This document shows positions 18,101 through 25,739 of a stretch of 57,811 bases of DNA, one piece after another (the stretch's first letter is position 1; every line of letters starts with the position of its first letter). Position numbers and translations under genes: made by a program. This stretch comes from Polyangiaceae bacterium (GTDB taxonomy: Bacteria; Myxococcota_A; Polyangia; Polyangiales; Polyangiaceae): NCBI GenBank assembly GCA_029941785.1, contig JAPYTK010000008.1, positions 1 to 57,811 on the forward strand, in the 5' to 3' direction. A model generated the notes under the pieces. The model was not told the origin of the DNA. It was given only the letters and a program-made list of their open reading frames with translations, and made no database searches.

Positions 18101-19497
18101 CGCTCGCTCCTGGCGGGCGTGTTCGTCGCGGTTATATGTTTTCTTCGGACGAGTACAGCGACGCTGGCAACGTACCGACCTTCACGTCCGATGCCGGAGC
18201 GGATGCCTACGAGCAGGTGCGCTTCCTGGAGAGCCAATACGAGAATCGTTACGTGCTCGACGCGTTTCGGCGTGGTCGTGTGCAGTTCAATTCGGATGAC
18301 GTTTCCTGGCGCCTGCAGGCCCGTTATCTCGACAACATTCAGCAGATCGCCAAGACCTTTGCTTTTGGCGCCCTGCTCGACGGTGATCCGACCGCCCCGA
18401 GTGCGGGGTTTGACGATGATGGCTACTACGGGCCTCTCAGTCTGGCAGCGAGCGCTGCTTTCGATCTGTTCGCCCGGACCGCCACGCGGCCCGAGCCCGG
18501 CTTCTATTGCCCCGCCTCCTTGTGTTATGGCGTGCAGCCCTTCGGCGTTTCGACCGAGCTGTACACGGCGGATCCCGTCGCGCTGCCCGATGTGTACCTC
18601 TACGATTTCAGGGTCGCTCTCGGCGACGGCCGCTATCTGCACAATGATTACGATTACGCGCAGGGCTACTTCTGGGGTGACTACCAGACCCAGGTCGGCA
18701 CCTACTACGACAAGATTTGGGCGACCTATTACTTGGCAGAGGCTTACGACTATTTCATCTCCAGTGCGAAAGAGGACTTTACCGACTCGCGGTACAAGAA
18801 CGTGAGCTTTGCCACGGTTTACCCCAGCCAGGTCCGGCGCCTGTACAGCAACCTGTTGACCGGTGACTTCGATGCCTACGCGCCCCACGCGCTCCCGGAG
18901 ACCTTGCCCAATGACACCCCCTTGGTGCAGGTCAGCTATCCCGATTACCTCGCGGTAGGAGACACGCCTGCTCGGCCGAGCGGTGCGCTGCTGATCGATC
19001 CCAATCACGCTTTCAACGAGCAGATTTACGCGATGGTCTGGGGTTCGATCTTCTTTCCAAGCAACTGGTCTCAGCAGTGGGTTCACGAAGCGCGGATCGC
19101 CATGCTTCCGAGTGAGACGCCCGATTGGCCGCCGAACGAGATCGTCGCTTTCACCGATCCGGTGTCGTCAATCACCTACCGGGCGCGCAACTACGGGACG
19201 GAGACGGTGGCGGGTCAGGTCGTGCAGCGCGCCGCGGGCGCTCGCATGTTGCAGTGGGCCAATCGCTTGCTGACCGTGGCCTACATCGTGAGCCGAGACG
19301 GGCAAGGGGAGGCCATCCTCGACGCCCAAGGTCAGCCCACGCTGATCGTCGATGGAAATGGTCAGCCTCAGCTCGACGTCACGAACGTCGGGGCCGACAA
19401 GGCGCTGGCTCGTTATGTGGATCAGATCGACACGTTTCGAGAGCTCACCGCTCACTTCGAGCAGTCTCTGACGGACGAAGATCTGCCGCAGCCCTGA
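15175..19497 (+). CDS. Large metzincin-type zinc metalloprotease lipoprotein
   Basis: 1440 residues. The signal peptide ends at LLAAC (Cys near 20), and AAGGGAG precedes ATG 15175. The zinc site HEIGHSMGLRH begins at H761 and is followed by SVMDYPG as a likely Met-turn, which is the metzincin arrangement HExxHxxGxxH plus SxMxY. The rest is long and acidic, with a Cys-containing insertion near 320-365 carrying a DEDGDGTEDE-like calcium motif. It should be exported and lipid-anchored and may degrade extracellular protein. It is much larger than typical metzincins. I cannot name a peptidase family with confidence. Confidence 0.82.
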   Translation: MHKIRTLLFVVTGLALLAACAEERDPIHRVQPNALSKTFFVGAIADRTDDPEFYMRTSVVDVDAGAGADGMFTSSDAQPTVRVRFEITEKLLLARLSYERIEDTDYAGVKNTESGQIVAGYAVEKHFDIRRDYNPSTGEEYNVVVENDADRAWNEREHFRVDWSRNLVTDGYELDTLAQLGIYYGVEFEAMAYYVSEPGHPDAPVFDTKRGYFDVTNKAYAKPQTIEDPWWGTFPACWLVGYFPQTNCNPSELTLRQSYLRVVDSDYETLVYDGTKMDMFGVFTVDRYGYDRGHGIVDDRWQRFAARWDLFERSHVDPPVLCATSTTTPVGADPHRDEDGDGTEDECATVGRGSRCDAVTHSCTIPVRDRKLRTVAWHAGPGHPADLFASSAEALASWNDAVRVALLGARLVECQRTGEADCAAQMGWPAVWSDDFVPPRGDASLAEVRDVFVMCHNPVDPAAGDDVAVCGPAGTAPRLGDLRYNLINVIQDVEAMSPWGIMMDAEDPLSGQKISGSVNVWGAVIDRAAASIVELLALLNEQTAPESFIKGEDVSDWVASNQLGAAADRRGMAMSAQEVASRKAAFDPAVLAPYWAGLASPHGPAGPNGKKMHPRLRHRLRAKALTDHGRLGPGNAALSQRVRSLRGSALEAQLVTPEQLQSAGYDPKGDVGPEALRRASPFGAKHPVNRRAWRRAKRIGHAKRHACRLEGPEPDSLLGLAKRARTLFPLPDPNDPAAVQAHRDQVYQWAREGFNRGVMAHEIGHSMGLRHNFSASFDALNYAPEYWQLRTANNTAPDDCQPGNLDGASCTGPRWRDPLTTEEIEGNIGQYATTSVMDYPGDSSQDMILPGKYDRAAVRFIYGGTVDVWADEGVSVLDGAPEQAKAYELTAFTTAPGLFGVYYFPPIDVADPYAFVHYSRYADRFDLVRDCAPDPEAPLGTRCGQAPLELADYRDLTDFVDDPDYVSFDWARQARALAPGGRVRRGYMFSSDEYSDAGNVPTFTSDAGADAYEQVRFLESQYENRYVLDAFRRGRVQFNSDDVSWRLQARYLDNIQQIAKTFAFGALLDGDPTAPSAGFDDDGYYGPLSLAASAAFDLFARTATRPEPGFYCPASLCYGVQPFGVSTELYTADPVALPDVYLYDFRVALGDGRYLHNDYDYAQGYFWGDYQTQVGTYYDKIWATYYLAEAYDYFISSAKEDFTDSRYKNVSFATVYPSQVRRLYSNLLTGDFDAYAPHALPETLPNDTPLVQVSYPDYLAVGDTPARPSGALLIDPNHAFNEQIYAMVWGSIFFPSNWSQQWVHEARIAMLPSETPDWPPNEIVAFTDPVSSITYRARNYGTETVAGQVVQRAAGARMLQWANRLLTVAYIVSRDGQGEAILDAQGQPTLIVDGNGQPQLDVTNVGADKALARYVDQIDTFRELTAHFEQSLTDEDLPQP

Positions 19498-19671
19498 GTT
19501 GTTTCGCGCGTTCGCGCTGAGTTGGTCGTCGAGTTCTCGCGTCGTGTGGTGCCGATGAACGACTCGGATGCGTGTGTACAAATACATGAAAGTATGGGTT
19601 AAGTTATGCACAATCCCGGCCCAGTCTGGCTCTCAGCGACTCGTCTGCGGCAGAAAATGACGCGCTAGCGC

Positions 19672-19719
19672 TTGACAATGTAACGCGATGCGTTATTTTG
19701 GTTCTGACGCAACGCGTTA
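19672..19719 (+). promoter_or_regulatory. Promoter with two TetR-like palindromic operators
   Basis: TTGACA (19672-19677) is followed by TAACGCGATGCGTTA (19681-19695), a perfect palindrome with 6-base arms and a 3-base centre. A second site, TGACGCAACGCGTTA (19705-19719), differs in one arm base and ends next to the AGGAGG ribosome binding site. Centres are 24 bases apart. The layout suggests repression by a dimeric regulator covering the promoter and the start region of the gene at 19733. Confidence 0.6.
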
Positions 19720-19732
19720 AAGGAGGGTTCCC

Positions 19733-20230
19733 ATGAGCAAGCTATCCAATAAACTAGTCAAGAGCCGCAAGGCCTGGGTTCGTCAGACGACCGCGCTCGG
19801 TTCGACCACGCGCCGAGCCTCGGAGGCATTCGCCGCAGACACCGTCGATGCGGCCACGAAGTTCGGCAAATTTGCACGAACGGAAGTCAAGCATTGGGCG
19901 GGCTACATCAAGTCTACCTCGCCCGAAATCGCCATCCCCACGGTGCCCGCGCCCGATCTCTCGGCCAGCGACTTGGAGCGTACTCTCCTCACGCGGCTGA
20001 TCGCGACGCTCGAGGGCTTGCTCGTGCGTGCCCACGCTCGTCTCGAGGCCCTCGATGGTCGGGGAGAGGCTTTACCCATCGCCGATTACGAAACACTCAC
20101 GGCTCGTGCCATTCTCGCGGAGCTGGACGAACTCGACGCCCATTCATGTCGTGCTTTGCGCGCATTCGAGGCGAAAAACAAGGCTCGAACGACGGTTCTC
20201 AAGGCGCTCGATCAGCGCCTTGCGGCCTGA
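19733..20230 (+). CDS. Small helical protein, possibly phasin-like
   Basis: 165 residues, Ala-, Lys- and Thr-rich at the N terminus. It has no signal peptide or membrane segment and looks helical almost throughout (for example LERTLLTRLIATLEGLLVRAHARLEAL, in two pieces around residue 90). The strong AGGAGG lies seven bases before the ATG. The composition and length recall phasins or other amphipathic coating proteins, but no signature is visible, so this is only a suggestion. It is a single-gene unit convergent with the lipoprotein at 20239. The two operator palindromes just upstream mean it is probably inducible. Confidence 0.6.
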   Translation: MSKLSNKLVKSRKAWVRQTTALGSTTRRASEAFAADTVDAATKFGKFARTEVKHWAGYIKSTSPEIAIPTVPAPDLSASDLERTLLTRLIATLEGLLVRAHARLEALDGRGEALPIADYETLTARAILAELDELDAHSCRALRAFEAKNKARTTVLKALDQRLAA

Positions 20231-20238
20231 GTCTTCGC

Positions 20239-20904
20239 CTAGTCGTCTTCGAAGTACTCTTCCACACACCGCATGAAGGCCTCGCAATCCGGGGCCTTCG
20301 CGCATTTTGTGGCATGTTTCGCGATGACGCTTCGGTCCGCCGCGCGTTCCATCCGATCGTCGCAGTCGTCGCGACACATCAGCTCGTTGTCGGGCAGACG
20401 CTTCTTCGCTTGGCTCGGGCGACGCACGCGCTTTTCTTGCGTGTCGATGAGCTTCGCCACGCAAGCCGTCCCGCGCGCGCACAGGTCGTCACATGCTCGA
20501 CCGGGCGACCAGGGCGCGGGCGGAGTGTCTCCATCGGCGGTCTTCGGGGCGTCTTCGTCGGAACTTTCGGTTTTCGCCGTGGCGGCATCGGCACCTTCGT
20601 TCGTCGTCGCATCCGCTTTCGTGGGAGCGGTCTTGTTCGCGTCGGCTTGTCCGGCTTCGGTTGATTTGGCATCGCTCGGACCATCGACCTCGCCTTCCGA
20701 GGCAGGGTCGCTGTCGTCGGTCCGTGACAACAAGCCGTCCACCAGCTTCTCGGCAAAGCGCAGACTATCGCTCTTGTCAGCTGCATCGCTGCCAGGGACG
20801 GCCTCGGGGGCCGGGACCTTGGGCGGGGGGGTCGGTCGAGCTTGGCAGCCGCATAACAGGCCTGCGATCACAACCAGCGGAGTCGTAGCGCGAGAATAGC
20901 TCAC
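20239..20904 (-). CDS. Lipoprotein with acidic linker and Cys-rich C terminus
   Basis: 221 residues. The signal peptide ends at LLCGC (Cys near 20). Residues about 25-130 form a Pro- then Asp/Glu/Thr/Ala-rich low-complexity linker. The last 85 residues hold eight Cys in a pattern C-x3-C-x5-C, then C-x3-C, then C-x6-C-x6-C, which suggests a small disulfide-bonded helical domain. No family is recognised. It converges with the operator-controlled helical gene, leaving only eight bases between stops. Confidence 0.65.
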   Translation of the reverse strand: MSYSRATTPLVVIAGLLCGCQARPTPPPKVPAPEAVPGSDAADKSDSLRFAEKLVDGLLSRTDDSDPASEGEVDGPSDAKSTEAGQADANKTAPTKADATTNEGADAATAKTESSDEDAPKTADGDTPPAPWSPGRACDDLCARGTACVAKLIDTQEKRVRRPSQAKKRLPDNELMCRDDCDDRMERAADRSVIAKHATKCAKAPDCEAFMRCVEEYFEDD

Positions 20905-20964
20905 GAGGACTATTTAGCAGGAGGTAGGGGCTGGGGCCTAGTTGTGATCACCACAGGGCGCACT

Positions 20965-22005
20965 ATGATGGGCAGCGTGAAGGCACGAAAACAGGTCGTC
21001 CTCGTCACGGGGGCTGGCGGCGAGGTTGGAAATGGCTTGATTCATCGTCTCGCAAAAACCGAGGGCTATGACATCTTGGCTCTCGATCTCAAGCCCTTGG
21101 ACGAAGCGACGGCGGCGAAGTGCCAGGCCCAGATCATCGGAGACATACTCGACGAGCGGCTTCTCGAGCGACTCGTGAGCGAATACGAGATCCACGCGAT
21201 CTTTCATCTCGCAGCGCTCCTCTCGACGCGCGCTGAATTCACTCCCGAGACGGCTCATGAGGTGAACGTCAAGGGCACGCTCAACTTACTCAAGCTCGCC
21301 GTCGAGCAAGCGCGCTGGCACGGGCAGAGGGTCAAGTTTCTCTTTCCCAGCTCGATCGCGGTCTATGGCCTGACCAGTCTCGAAGAAAAAGAGAAGGCGG
21401 GCGCCGTCGCGGAGGGCGACTGGACACAGCCGACGACAATGTACGGCTGCAACAAGCTGTATTGTGAACACTTGGGACGGTACTACGCGCGCCACTACCG
21501 CCAACTAGCTGTAGAGAGTGGCCAGCAGGGGGTCGACTTTCGGGCGATACGGTTTCCAGGTCTCATCAGTGCCTTCACCTTGCCTCACGGCGGGACGAGC
21601 GATTACGCCCCGGAAATGATCCACGCTGCCGCTCGATCCGAGCCGTACGCGAGCTTCGTCCGTGAGGACACCCGCATCCCCTTCATGGCGATGCCCGACG
21701 CCATCGATGCGCTGCTCGCGCTGATGGAGGCACCCCTCGATAGACTGAGCAATCACGTCTACAACATCACGGCTTTTAGTCCTTCGGCTGGCGAATTCGC
21801 TGAGCTGGTGCGCGGAGCCTTCGATGGGGCGGAGATCCGTTTCGAGCCGGACGTGCGACGTCAGGCGATCGTCGACACCTGGCCTGCTCGCGTCGACGAC
21901 AGCCGCGCTCGGAACGATTGGGGGTTTGCGCCGGCTTACGACTTGCAGCGCTGCTTCGAGGAGTATCTGCTGCCGAACATCCGGCAGCGTTACGCCGATG
22001 ATTGA
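20965..22005 (+). CDS. Short-chain dehydrogenase, L-threonine 3-dehydrogenase-like
   Basis: 346 residues from ATG 20965 (a second ATG follows at 20968; a GTG frame extension to 20944 is possible). The Rossmann motif TGAGGEVGNG lies at about 15-24. The extended-SDR catalytic pair is Y160 and K164 in YGCNK. The segment LPHGGTSDYAPEMIHAA followed by DTRIPFMAMPDAIDAL is typical of SDR-type threonine 3-dehydrogenase, which oxidises L-threonine to 2-amino-3-ketobutyrate with NAD. UDP-sugar epimerases are the main alternative. The gene ends three bases before a tandem repeat that abuts the convergent cytochrome gene. Confidence 0.8.
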   Translation: MMGSVKARKQVVLVTGAGGEVGNGLIHRLAKTEGYDILALDLKPLDEATAAKCQAQIIGDILDERLLERLVSEYEIHAIFHLAALLSTRAEFTPETAHEVNVKGTLNLLKLAVEQARWHGQRVKFLFPSSIAVYGLTSLEEKEKAGAVAEGDWTQPTTMYGCNKLYCEHLGRYYARHYRQLAVESGQQGVDFRAIRFPGLISAFTLPHGGTSDYAPEMIHAAARSEPYASFVREDTRIPFMAMPDAIDALLALMEAPLDRLSNHVYNITAFSPSAGEFAELVRGAFDGAEIRFEPDVRRQAIVDTWPARVDDSRARNDWGFAPAYDLQRCFEEYLLPNIRQRYADD

Positions 22006-22008
22006 GAC

Positions 22009-22056
22009 AGGGCTCTTCGGACCTAGGGCTCTTCGGACCTAGGGCTCTTCGGATCT
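22009..22056. repeat. Three tandem 16-base repeats at a convergent gene junction
   Basis: AGGGCTCTTCGGACCT occurs at 22009-22024 and 22025-22040, with a third copy at 22041-22056 differing by one base (GGATCT). The last copy overlaps the stop codon of the minus-strand cytochrome gene. It fills the space between the two convergent genes. Confidence 0.85.
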
Positions 22057-23581
22057 AGGGCGAGACGATTCGGGGGGCGCGGGTGAGCGAGGTCAAGAAG
22101 ACACGTAACTTGGCGCGCTTGCTCTCATTGAGTGCGGCGAAGGCATCGCGGCTACGCTGGGCCTCGCCGCTGTGCTCGAGGATGGCGACTTCGAGTTCGG
22201 GCGCGTGAGCATCGTGTAGATAGGGCCGGCTTCGAGCGATCCCCCACAGCGGCGGCGTGCGAAATTTCGCGGCGCTGACACCGCGATAGGGTCGCGCCTC
22301 GCGTAGGTTCGGTCCGACGATGTGGCGTTTCAAGTCGCTATACAGGTAGACGAGATAATCGCTGTTCTTGTCGGTCGCCGGTTTGCTAAGCCGCCGATCG
22401 GCACCGTGCTTCGCGAGATCGATGGACAGTACGGTTCGCCGATCACGTGAGGGAAGGGTGTAGATCGCGGAACGGAGAGGAAGGGAGGGGGTGTGGCATT
22501 TCGCGCAGCCGATCTTGTCAAACAGCTGTTGGCCGTTCGTCCAATCGGCAACCCGTGCAGGGTTGTTGGGCATCCCTACTTCGGGCAGCTCCTGCATCGC
22601 GACGAACATGGTGAGGGCGGTGACTTGGCCTTCGGTGATTTCATGGGGCACGCCGTCGCCGTCCGGATCCAAGGGCCTGGAATTAGAATTTCCGCGACCG
22701 TAGCGGCCGATCCGATCTGGGCTACCGTGACGGACGAGAAAATCGGACTCCATGCCATGGTGCAAGAGAAGTTCGTCCTCGACGAACTCACGGATCGTGC
22801 TCGCGTGCCCTTTCCAACCGAAGGGTTTGACGACAAGATCAGGATCGATACCGGCCAATTCGCGGGCGTCGACAGCGCCGTTGGGCATGGCGCTGAGGAA
22901 GCCGAAGCTCACACCCTTGCTCTTTAGCTCGCGTCGCTGACGGGCCCCCTGTTGCTCTGCGCCAGCGACCAGTGCTTTGCGCTGCCCCCTCAACTCCTCG
23001 CTCATTTCTCGGGCGAGCAGTTCGATCACACCAGCGCCCGTGAGCGGGGGTGGGTTGCGTTCCAGTGCACTGCGCACGTCGTCGCCGTCGCCGTCGAGAT
23101 AGCTGTTGTCCGCCGCATCGCCGGCTCCGGCTGGGCCCCCTCGGCGGTGGCAGTCTGCGCAGCGGTACGCGTCTGGACCCCCGCGCCGTCCCGTTTGCAC
23201 GCGCCGCAGGCCGGGGGCGTCTTTGGAGCCAAAACCGTCGGCTCGGCGGAAGCGGTAATGAAAGAGTTGGGCGCCGTACTGATAAAGATCGGCTGGGGGA
23301 ACCGTGTTGGCGTCGATCGCTTCTTGTTCAATTCGCGTCGACGCCATCAAGGAGCCAGGGTTGGCCGCCTCGATGAACCGATGCTCGCGCCGTCTGGCAT
23401 CGGCCGCGAGGCTCTCACGAGCTTGTTCTCGCTGGTTGGCAGGCAGGTGGGGGCTGTAGATGCCAAGTGTACGTGCCGTGCTGTCCGCTACCCCTTGGCC
23501 TCGTTTATCGAACATGGCTCGGCCCCACATGATGGCCATGAAGACGGCGACACCGGCGATGAGAAAGCGTTCAAACTTCAT
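22055..23581 (-). CDS. Di-heme oxidoreductase (c-type cytochrome, putative peroxidase)
   Basis: 508 residues with an N-terminal membrane segment or signal anchor (about 6-20). Two CxxCH heme sites are at 141-145 (CADCH) and 358-362 (CAKCH). The segments DPDLVVKPFGWKGH and PPLWGIARSRPYLHDAHAPE are typical of the putative di-heme oxidoreductase family (DHOR), exported and related to cytochrome c peroxidase. Its start overlaps the upstream paralogue by four bases (ATGA). The two share order and heme positions, so they arose by duplication. Substrate and redox partner are unknown. Confidence 0.85.
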   Translation of the reverse strand: MKFERFLIAGVAVFMAIMWGRAMFDKRGQGVADSTARTLGIYSPHLPANQREQARESLAADARRREHRFIEAANPGSLMASTRIEQEAIDANTVPPADLYQYGAQLFHYRFRRADGFGSKDAPGLRRVQTGRRGGPDAYRCADCHRRGGPAGAGDAADNSYLDGDGDDVRSALERNPPPLTGAGVIELLAREMSEELRGQRKALVAGAEQQGARQRRELKSKGVSFGFLSAMPNGAVDARELAGIDPDLVVKPFGWKGHASTIREFVEDELLLHHGMESDFLVRHGSPDRIGRYGRGNSNSRPLDPDGDGVPHEITEGQVTALTMFVAMQELPEVGMPNNPARVADWTNGQQLFDKIGCAKCHTPSLPLRSAIYTLPSRDRRTVLSIDLAKHGADRRLSKPATDKNSDYLVYLYSDLKRHIVGPNLREARPYRGVSAAKFRTPPLWGIARSRPYLHDAHAPELEVAILEHSGEAQRSRDAFAALNESKRAKLRVFLTSLTRAPRIVSP

Positions 23582-25065
23582 CGCTCGACTCGGAGTTTGG
23601 GTTCCCGGGTGAGGGACAAGAGGAAGATGTGGATATTCGCCCGTTGCTCGTCGCTGAGTTGCTCGTAGCTCGCACGCTGTGTGGCCGCCTCGCCGCCGTG
23701 AGCGCGAATCGCTTCGTCGAGCGTACTCGCGCGCCCGTCGTGCAAGTACGGTGCCGTTTCGGCCACGCCCCAGAGCGGACGGGTCAGAAACACGCTGCGG
23801 CCAATGCCCGGCTGTCCTTGGACGACGTCGGCGAGTTCTTCGCCCATGTCGTGTCGCTTGAGATCGCTGAACAGTTGAACGACGCCTACCTCGCCACGGG
23901 GGGGTTCACCATCGGTGATGAGCTGGATGCGAGTACCCGCGCCGCCGGTGGTGTCGGGCTTTTCCTGCCAGATGACCGAATTGAGTCCCAATGCGCGGCG
24001 GTGACAATCGACGCAGCCCACCCGGTCGAACAGCTCGCTACCCCCAGCCCACCGCCGTTGGAGGCTCGGGTCGTGCGGCGGGATCAGGACGGGGACTTCG
24101 AGCAAGGCCATGTACACGGCGAGCGCTGTAAGCGTACCTTCTTCCATTTCCCGTTGAACCTCGTCACCATCCGGATCCCACCACCGTTCGCCCGCGCCGA
24201 GCAGCTCGGGAGTAGGGTTGTCCTTGTGGGCGAGCGCCATGGTGTGGCTTTGAACGCCGAAGTGGATGCGGGCGGCTCGCTCGCCAAAGCGTCGCAGCCG
24301 TGCCGTATGTCCCTTCCAGCCGAAGGGCTTGACGACGAGGTCGCTGTCGACGCCTCGTACCTCGCTCGTATCGATTTGCCCTTCCGCATCGGCGCGGATG
24401 GACCCAAACAACACGCCCTTGGTCATCAGCGGGATGGTGACCCCTTGCTTCTTCTCTTGCGCCATCCGTTCGGCTTTCGAGCGGAGCCACTGCAAGTCTC
24501 GAGTCATTTCCACGCCGATCGCTTGAACCATCCCGAGGCCCAACACGGCGGGCGGGTTACGCACCACGGCCGAGGAGATGCGAGCGCCGTCCCCAAAGTA
24601 AAACGCGTTTTGGCTCGCCGAGCCCGCACCGTTCACACCACCCTGAAAATGACAGCCTGCACAGGAGAAGCTGTCGAGGCCCCCGCGTGCTTTTTGATGG
24701 ACCCTCTGCAAGCGAGGCGTCTCGCTGTCGCCGAAGCCATCGACGCGGCGGTGTTCGTGCTCGAAGGTGCTGTCGCCGAACTGAAAGAGCTGCTCGACGT
24801 CGTACTTGTTGGCGTCGATGTCCTTCTGCAACACGAAGATGTGCTCGGAGTCTTCGCCCCGATCGGAGGCCTCGAGGAACTCTTCCATTTGTTCCCTTTC
24901 GGCCAGTTCGATCGCGCTGCTGACCTTCGCGTCGAGCTCCTTTGGTGACGGGGCTCGGCCACGGGGCCACGGAACCGGATGGGAAGCGAAGCCGATTCCT
25001 GCGAGCAGGCACGAGAGCAGGGCGCTCAGGCAGATCCCCACCACTTGCTTCTCCTGCGTCTTCAT
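23578..25065 (-). CDS. Di-heme oxidoreductase paralogue
   Basis: 495 residues from ATG 25065 (ATG 25077 is in frame, adding four residues). A signal peptide (ALLSCLLAGIGFA) is followed by a charged region. Heme sites are CAGCH at 135-139 and CVDCH at 351-355. It shares SDLVVKPFGWKGH and RPLWGVAETAPYLHDGRA with the downstream gene. The proximal heme region and C terminus are better conserved between the two than the N terminus. It is the first gene of the pair and is divergent from the HIT gene, with only 48 bases between their starts. Confidence 0.85.
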   Translation of the reverse strand: MKTQEKQVVGICLSALLSCLLAGIGFASHPVPWPRGRAPSPKELDAKVSSAIELAEREQMEEFLEASDRGEDSEHIFVLQKDIDANKYDVEQLFQFGDSTFEHEHRRVDGFGDSETPRLQRVHQKARGGLDSFSCAGCHFQGGVNGAGSASQNAFYFGDGARISSAVVRNPPAVLGLGMVQAIGVEMTRDLQWLRSKAERMAQEKKQGVTIPLMTKGVLFGSIRADAEGQIDTSEVRGVDSDLVVKPFGWKGHTARLRRFGERAARIHFGVQSHTMALAHKDNPTPELLGAGERWWDPDGDEVQREMEEGTLTALAVYMALLEVPVLIPPHDPSLQRRWAGGSELFDRVGCVDCHRRALGLNSVIWQEKPDTTGGAGTRIQLITDGEPPRGEVGVVQLFSDLKRHDMGEELADVVQGQPGIGRSVFLTRPLWGVAETAPYLHDGRASTLDEAIRAHGGEAATQRASYEQLSDEQRANIHIFLLSLTREPKLRVER

Positions 25066-25103
25066 TGGATCGACCATAGTACAGCCACGGGCGGACTGTA
25101 TTA

Positions 25104-25124
25104 GTGTCACATCATGAGTGACAC
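25104..25124 (+). promoter_or_regulatory. Hairpin with the HIT gene start codon in its loop
   Basis: GTGTCAC (25104-25110) and GTGACAC (25118-25124) are perfectly complementary with a 7-base loop that contains ATG 25114. In mRNA this could restrict ribosome access; in DNA it could be an operator serving both divergent genes. Confidence 0.4.
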
Positions 25125-25551
25125 ATTGTTTACGCGCATCATGGAGGGGCAGATCCCCTGTCACAAGATCTACGAAGACGAACGCGTGTTCGCGTTTCTC
25201 GACATTGGACCGTTGAGCGAGGGGCACACGCTCGTCATTCCCAGGGAGCCGGCGGCGACGCTCGATGCCCTGAGTGACGAGTCGGCCGCTGCTGTGGGGC
25301 GAGCCTTGCCCCGAATCTGCCGCGCGGTCCAAGCTGTGACGGGATGCGCTGACTACAACGTGCTCCAGAACAACGGCGCGGCGGCTCACCAAGCGGTGAA
25401 TCACGTGCACTTTCACATCATTCCCAAGCCTGCCGCGGACGCCGGTCTTGGGATTGCTTGGCCGGCTGGGAAACTCGATACGCAACAGGGGGCAGTCCTG
25501 GCCGAGCGCATGCGTGATCTGTTGTCCGGATCGCCCATGGATGGATCATGA
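25114..25551 (+). CDS. HIT family nucleotide-binding protein
   Basis: 145 residues with the histidine triad HVHFHI starting at H97 (H97, H99, H101), preceded by the usual NNGAAAHQAVNHV segment. The N-terminal KIYEDERVFAFLDIGPLSEGH also matches the Hint/HinT branch. These are hydrolases of nucleoside phosphoramidates or adenylylated compounds in the cytoplasm. The length is slightly above the roughly 110-140 typical of the branch. The start codon lies in the loop of a perfect inverted repeat. Confidence 0.92.
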   Translation: MSDTLFTRIMEGQIPCHKIYEDERVFAFLDIGPLSEGHTLVIPREPAATLDALSDESAAAVGRALPRICRAVQAVTGCADYNVLQNNGAAAHQAVNHVHFHIIPKPAADAGLGIAWPAGKLDTQQGAVLAERMRDLLSGSPMDGS

Positions 25552-25588
25552 ATGATCTACGTATCAGGCCGCCTGGTCGAAAATTATT

Positions 25589-25609
25589 ACGTGACTGAAT
25601 GAGTCACGT
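25589..25609. terminator. Perfect inverted repeat downstream of the HIT gene
   Basis: ACGTGACT (25589-25596) and AGTCACGT (25602-25609) flank a 5-base loop, 38 bases past the HIT stop. No T-run follows, so this may be a terminator or an operator for the protease gene that starts 130 bases downstream. The surrounding DNA is unusually AT-rich for the window (about 25575-25670). Confidence 0.4.
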
Positions 25610-25739
25610 CGTCATCGACGCGAGGGTTCTTGGTATAAGTTTAATAATTACATAGTGTTGCCTGTGTTATCGCGTCTCCATGCGGAGTTCGTTAAATTAG
25701 GCCAACTGGTCGGCATCTATCTTGCTGGTTCCTATGGTC

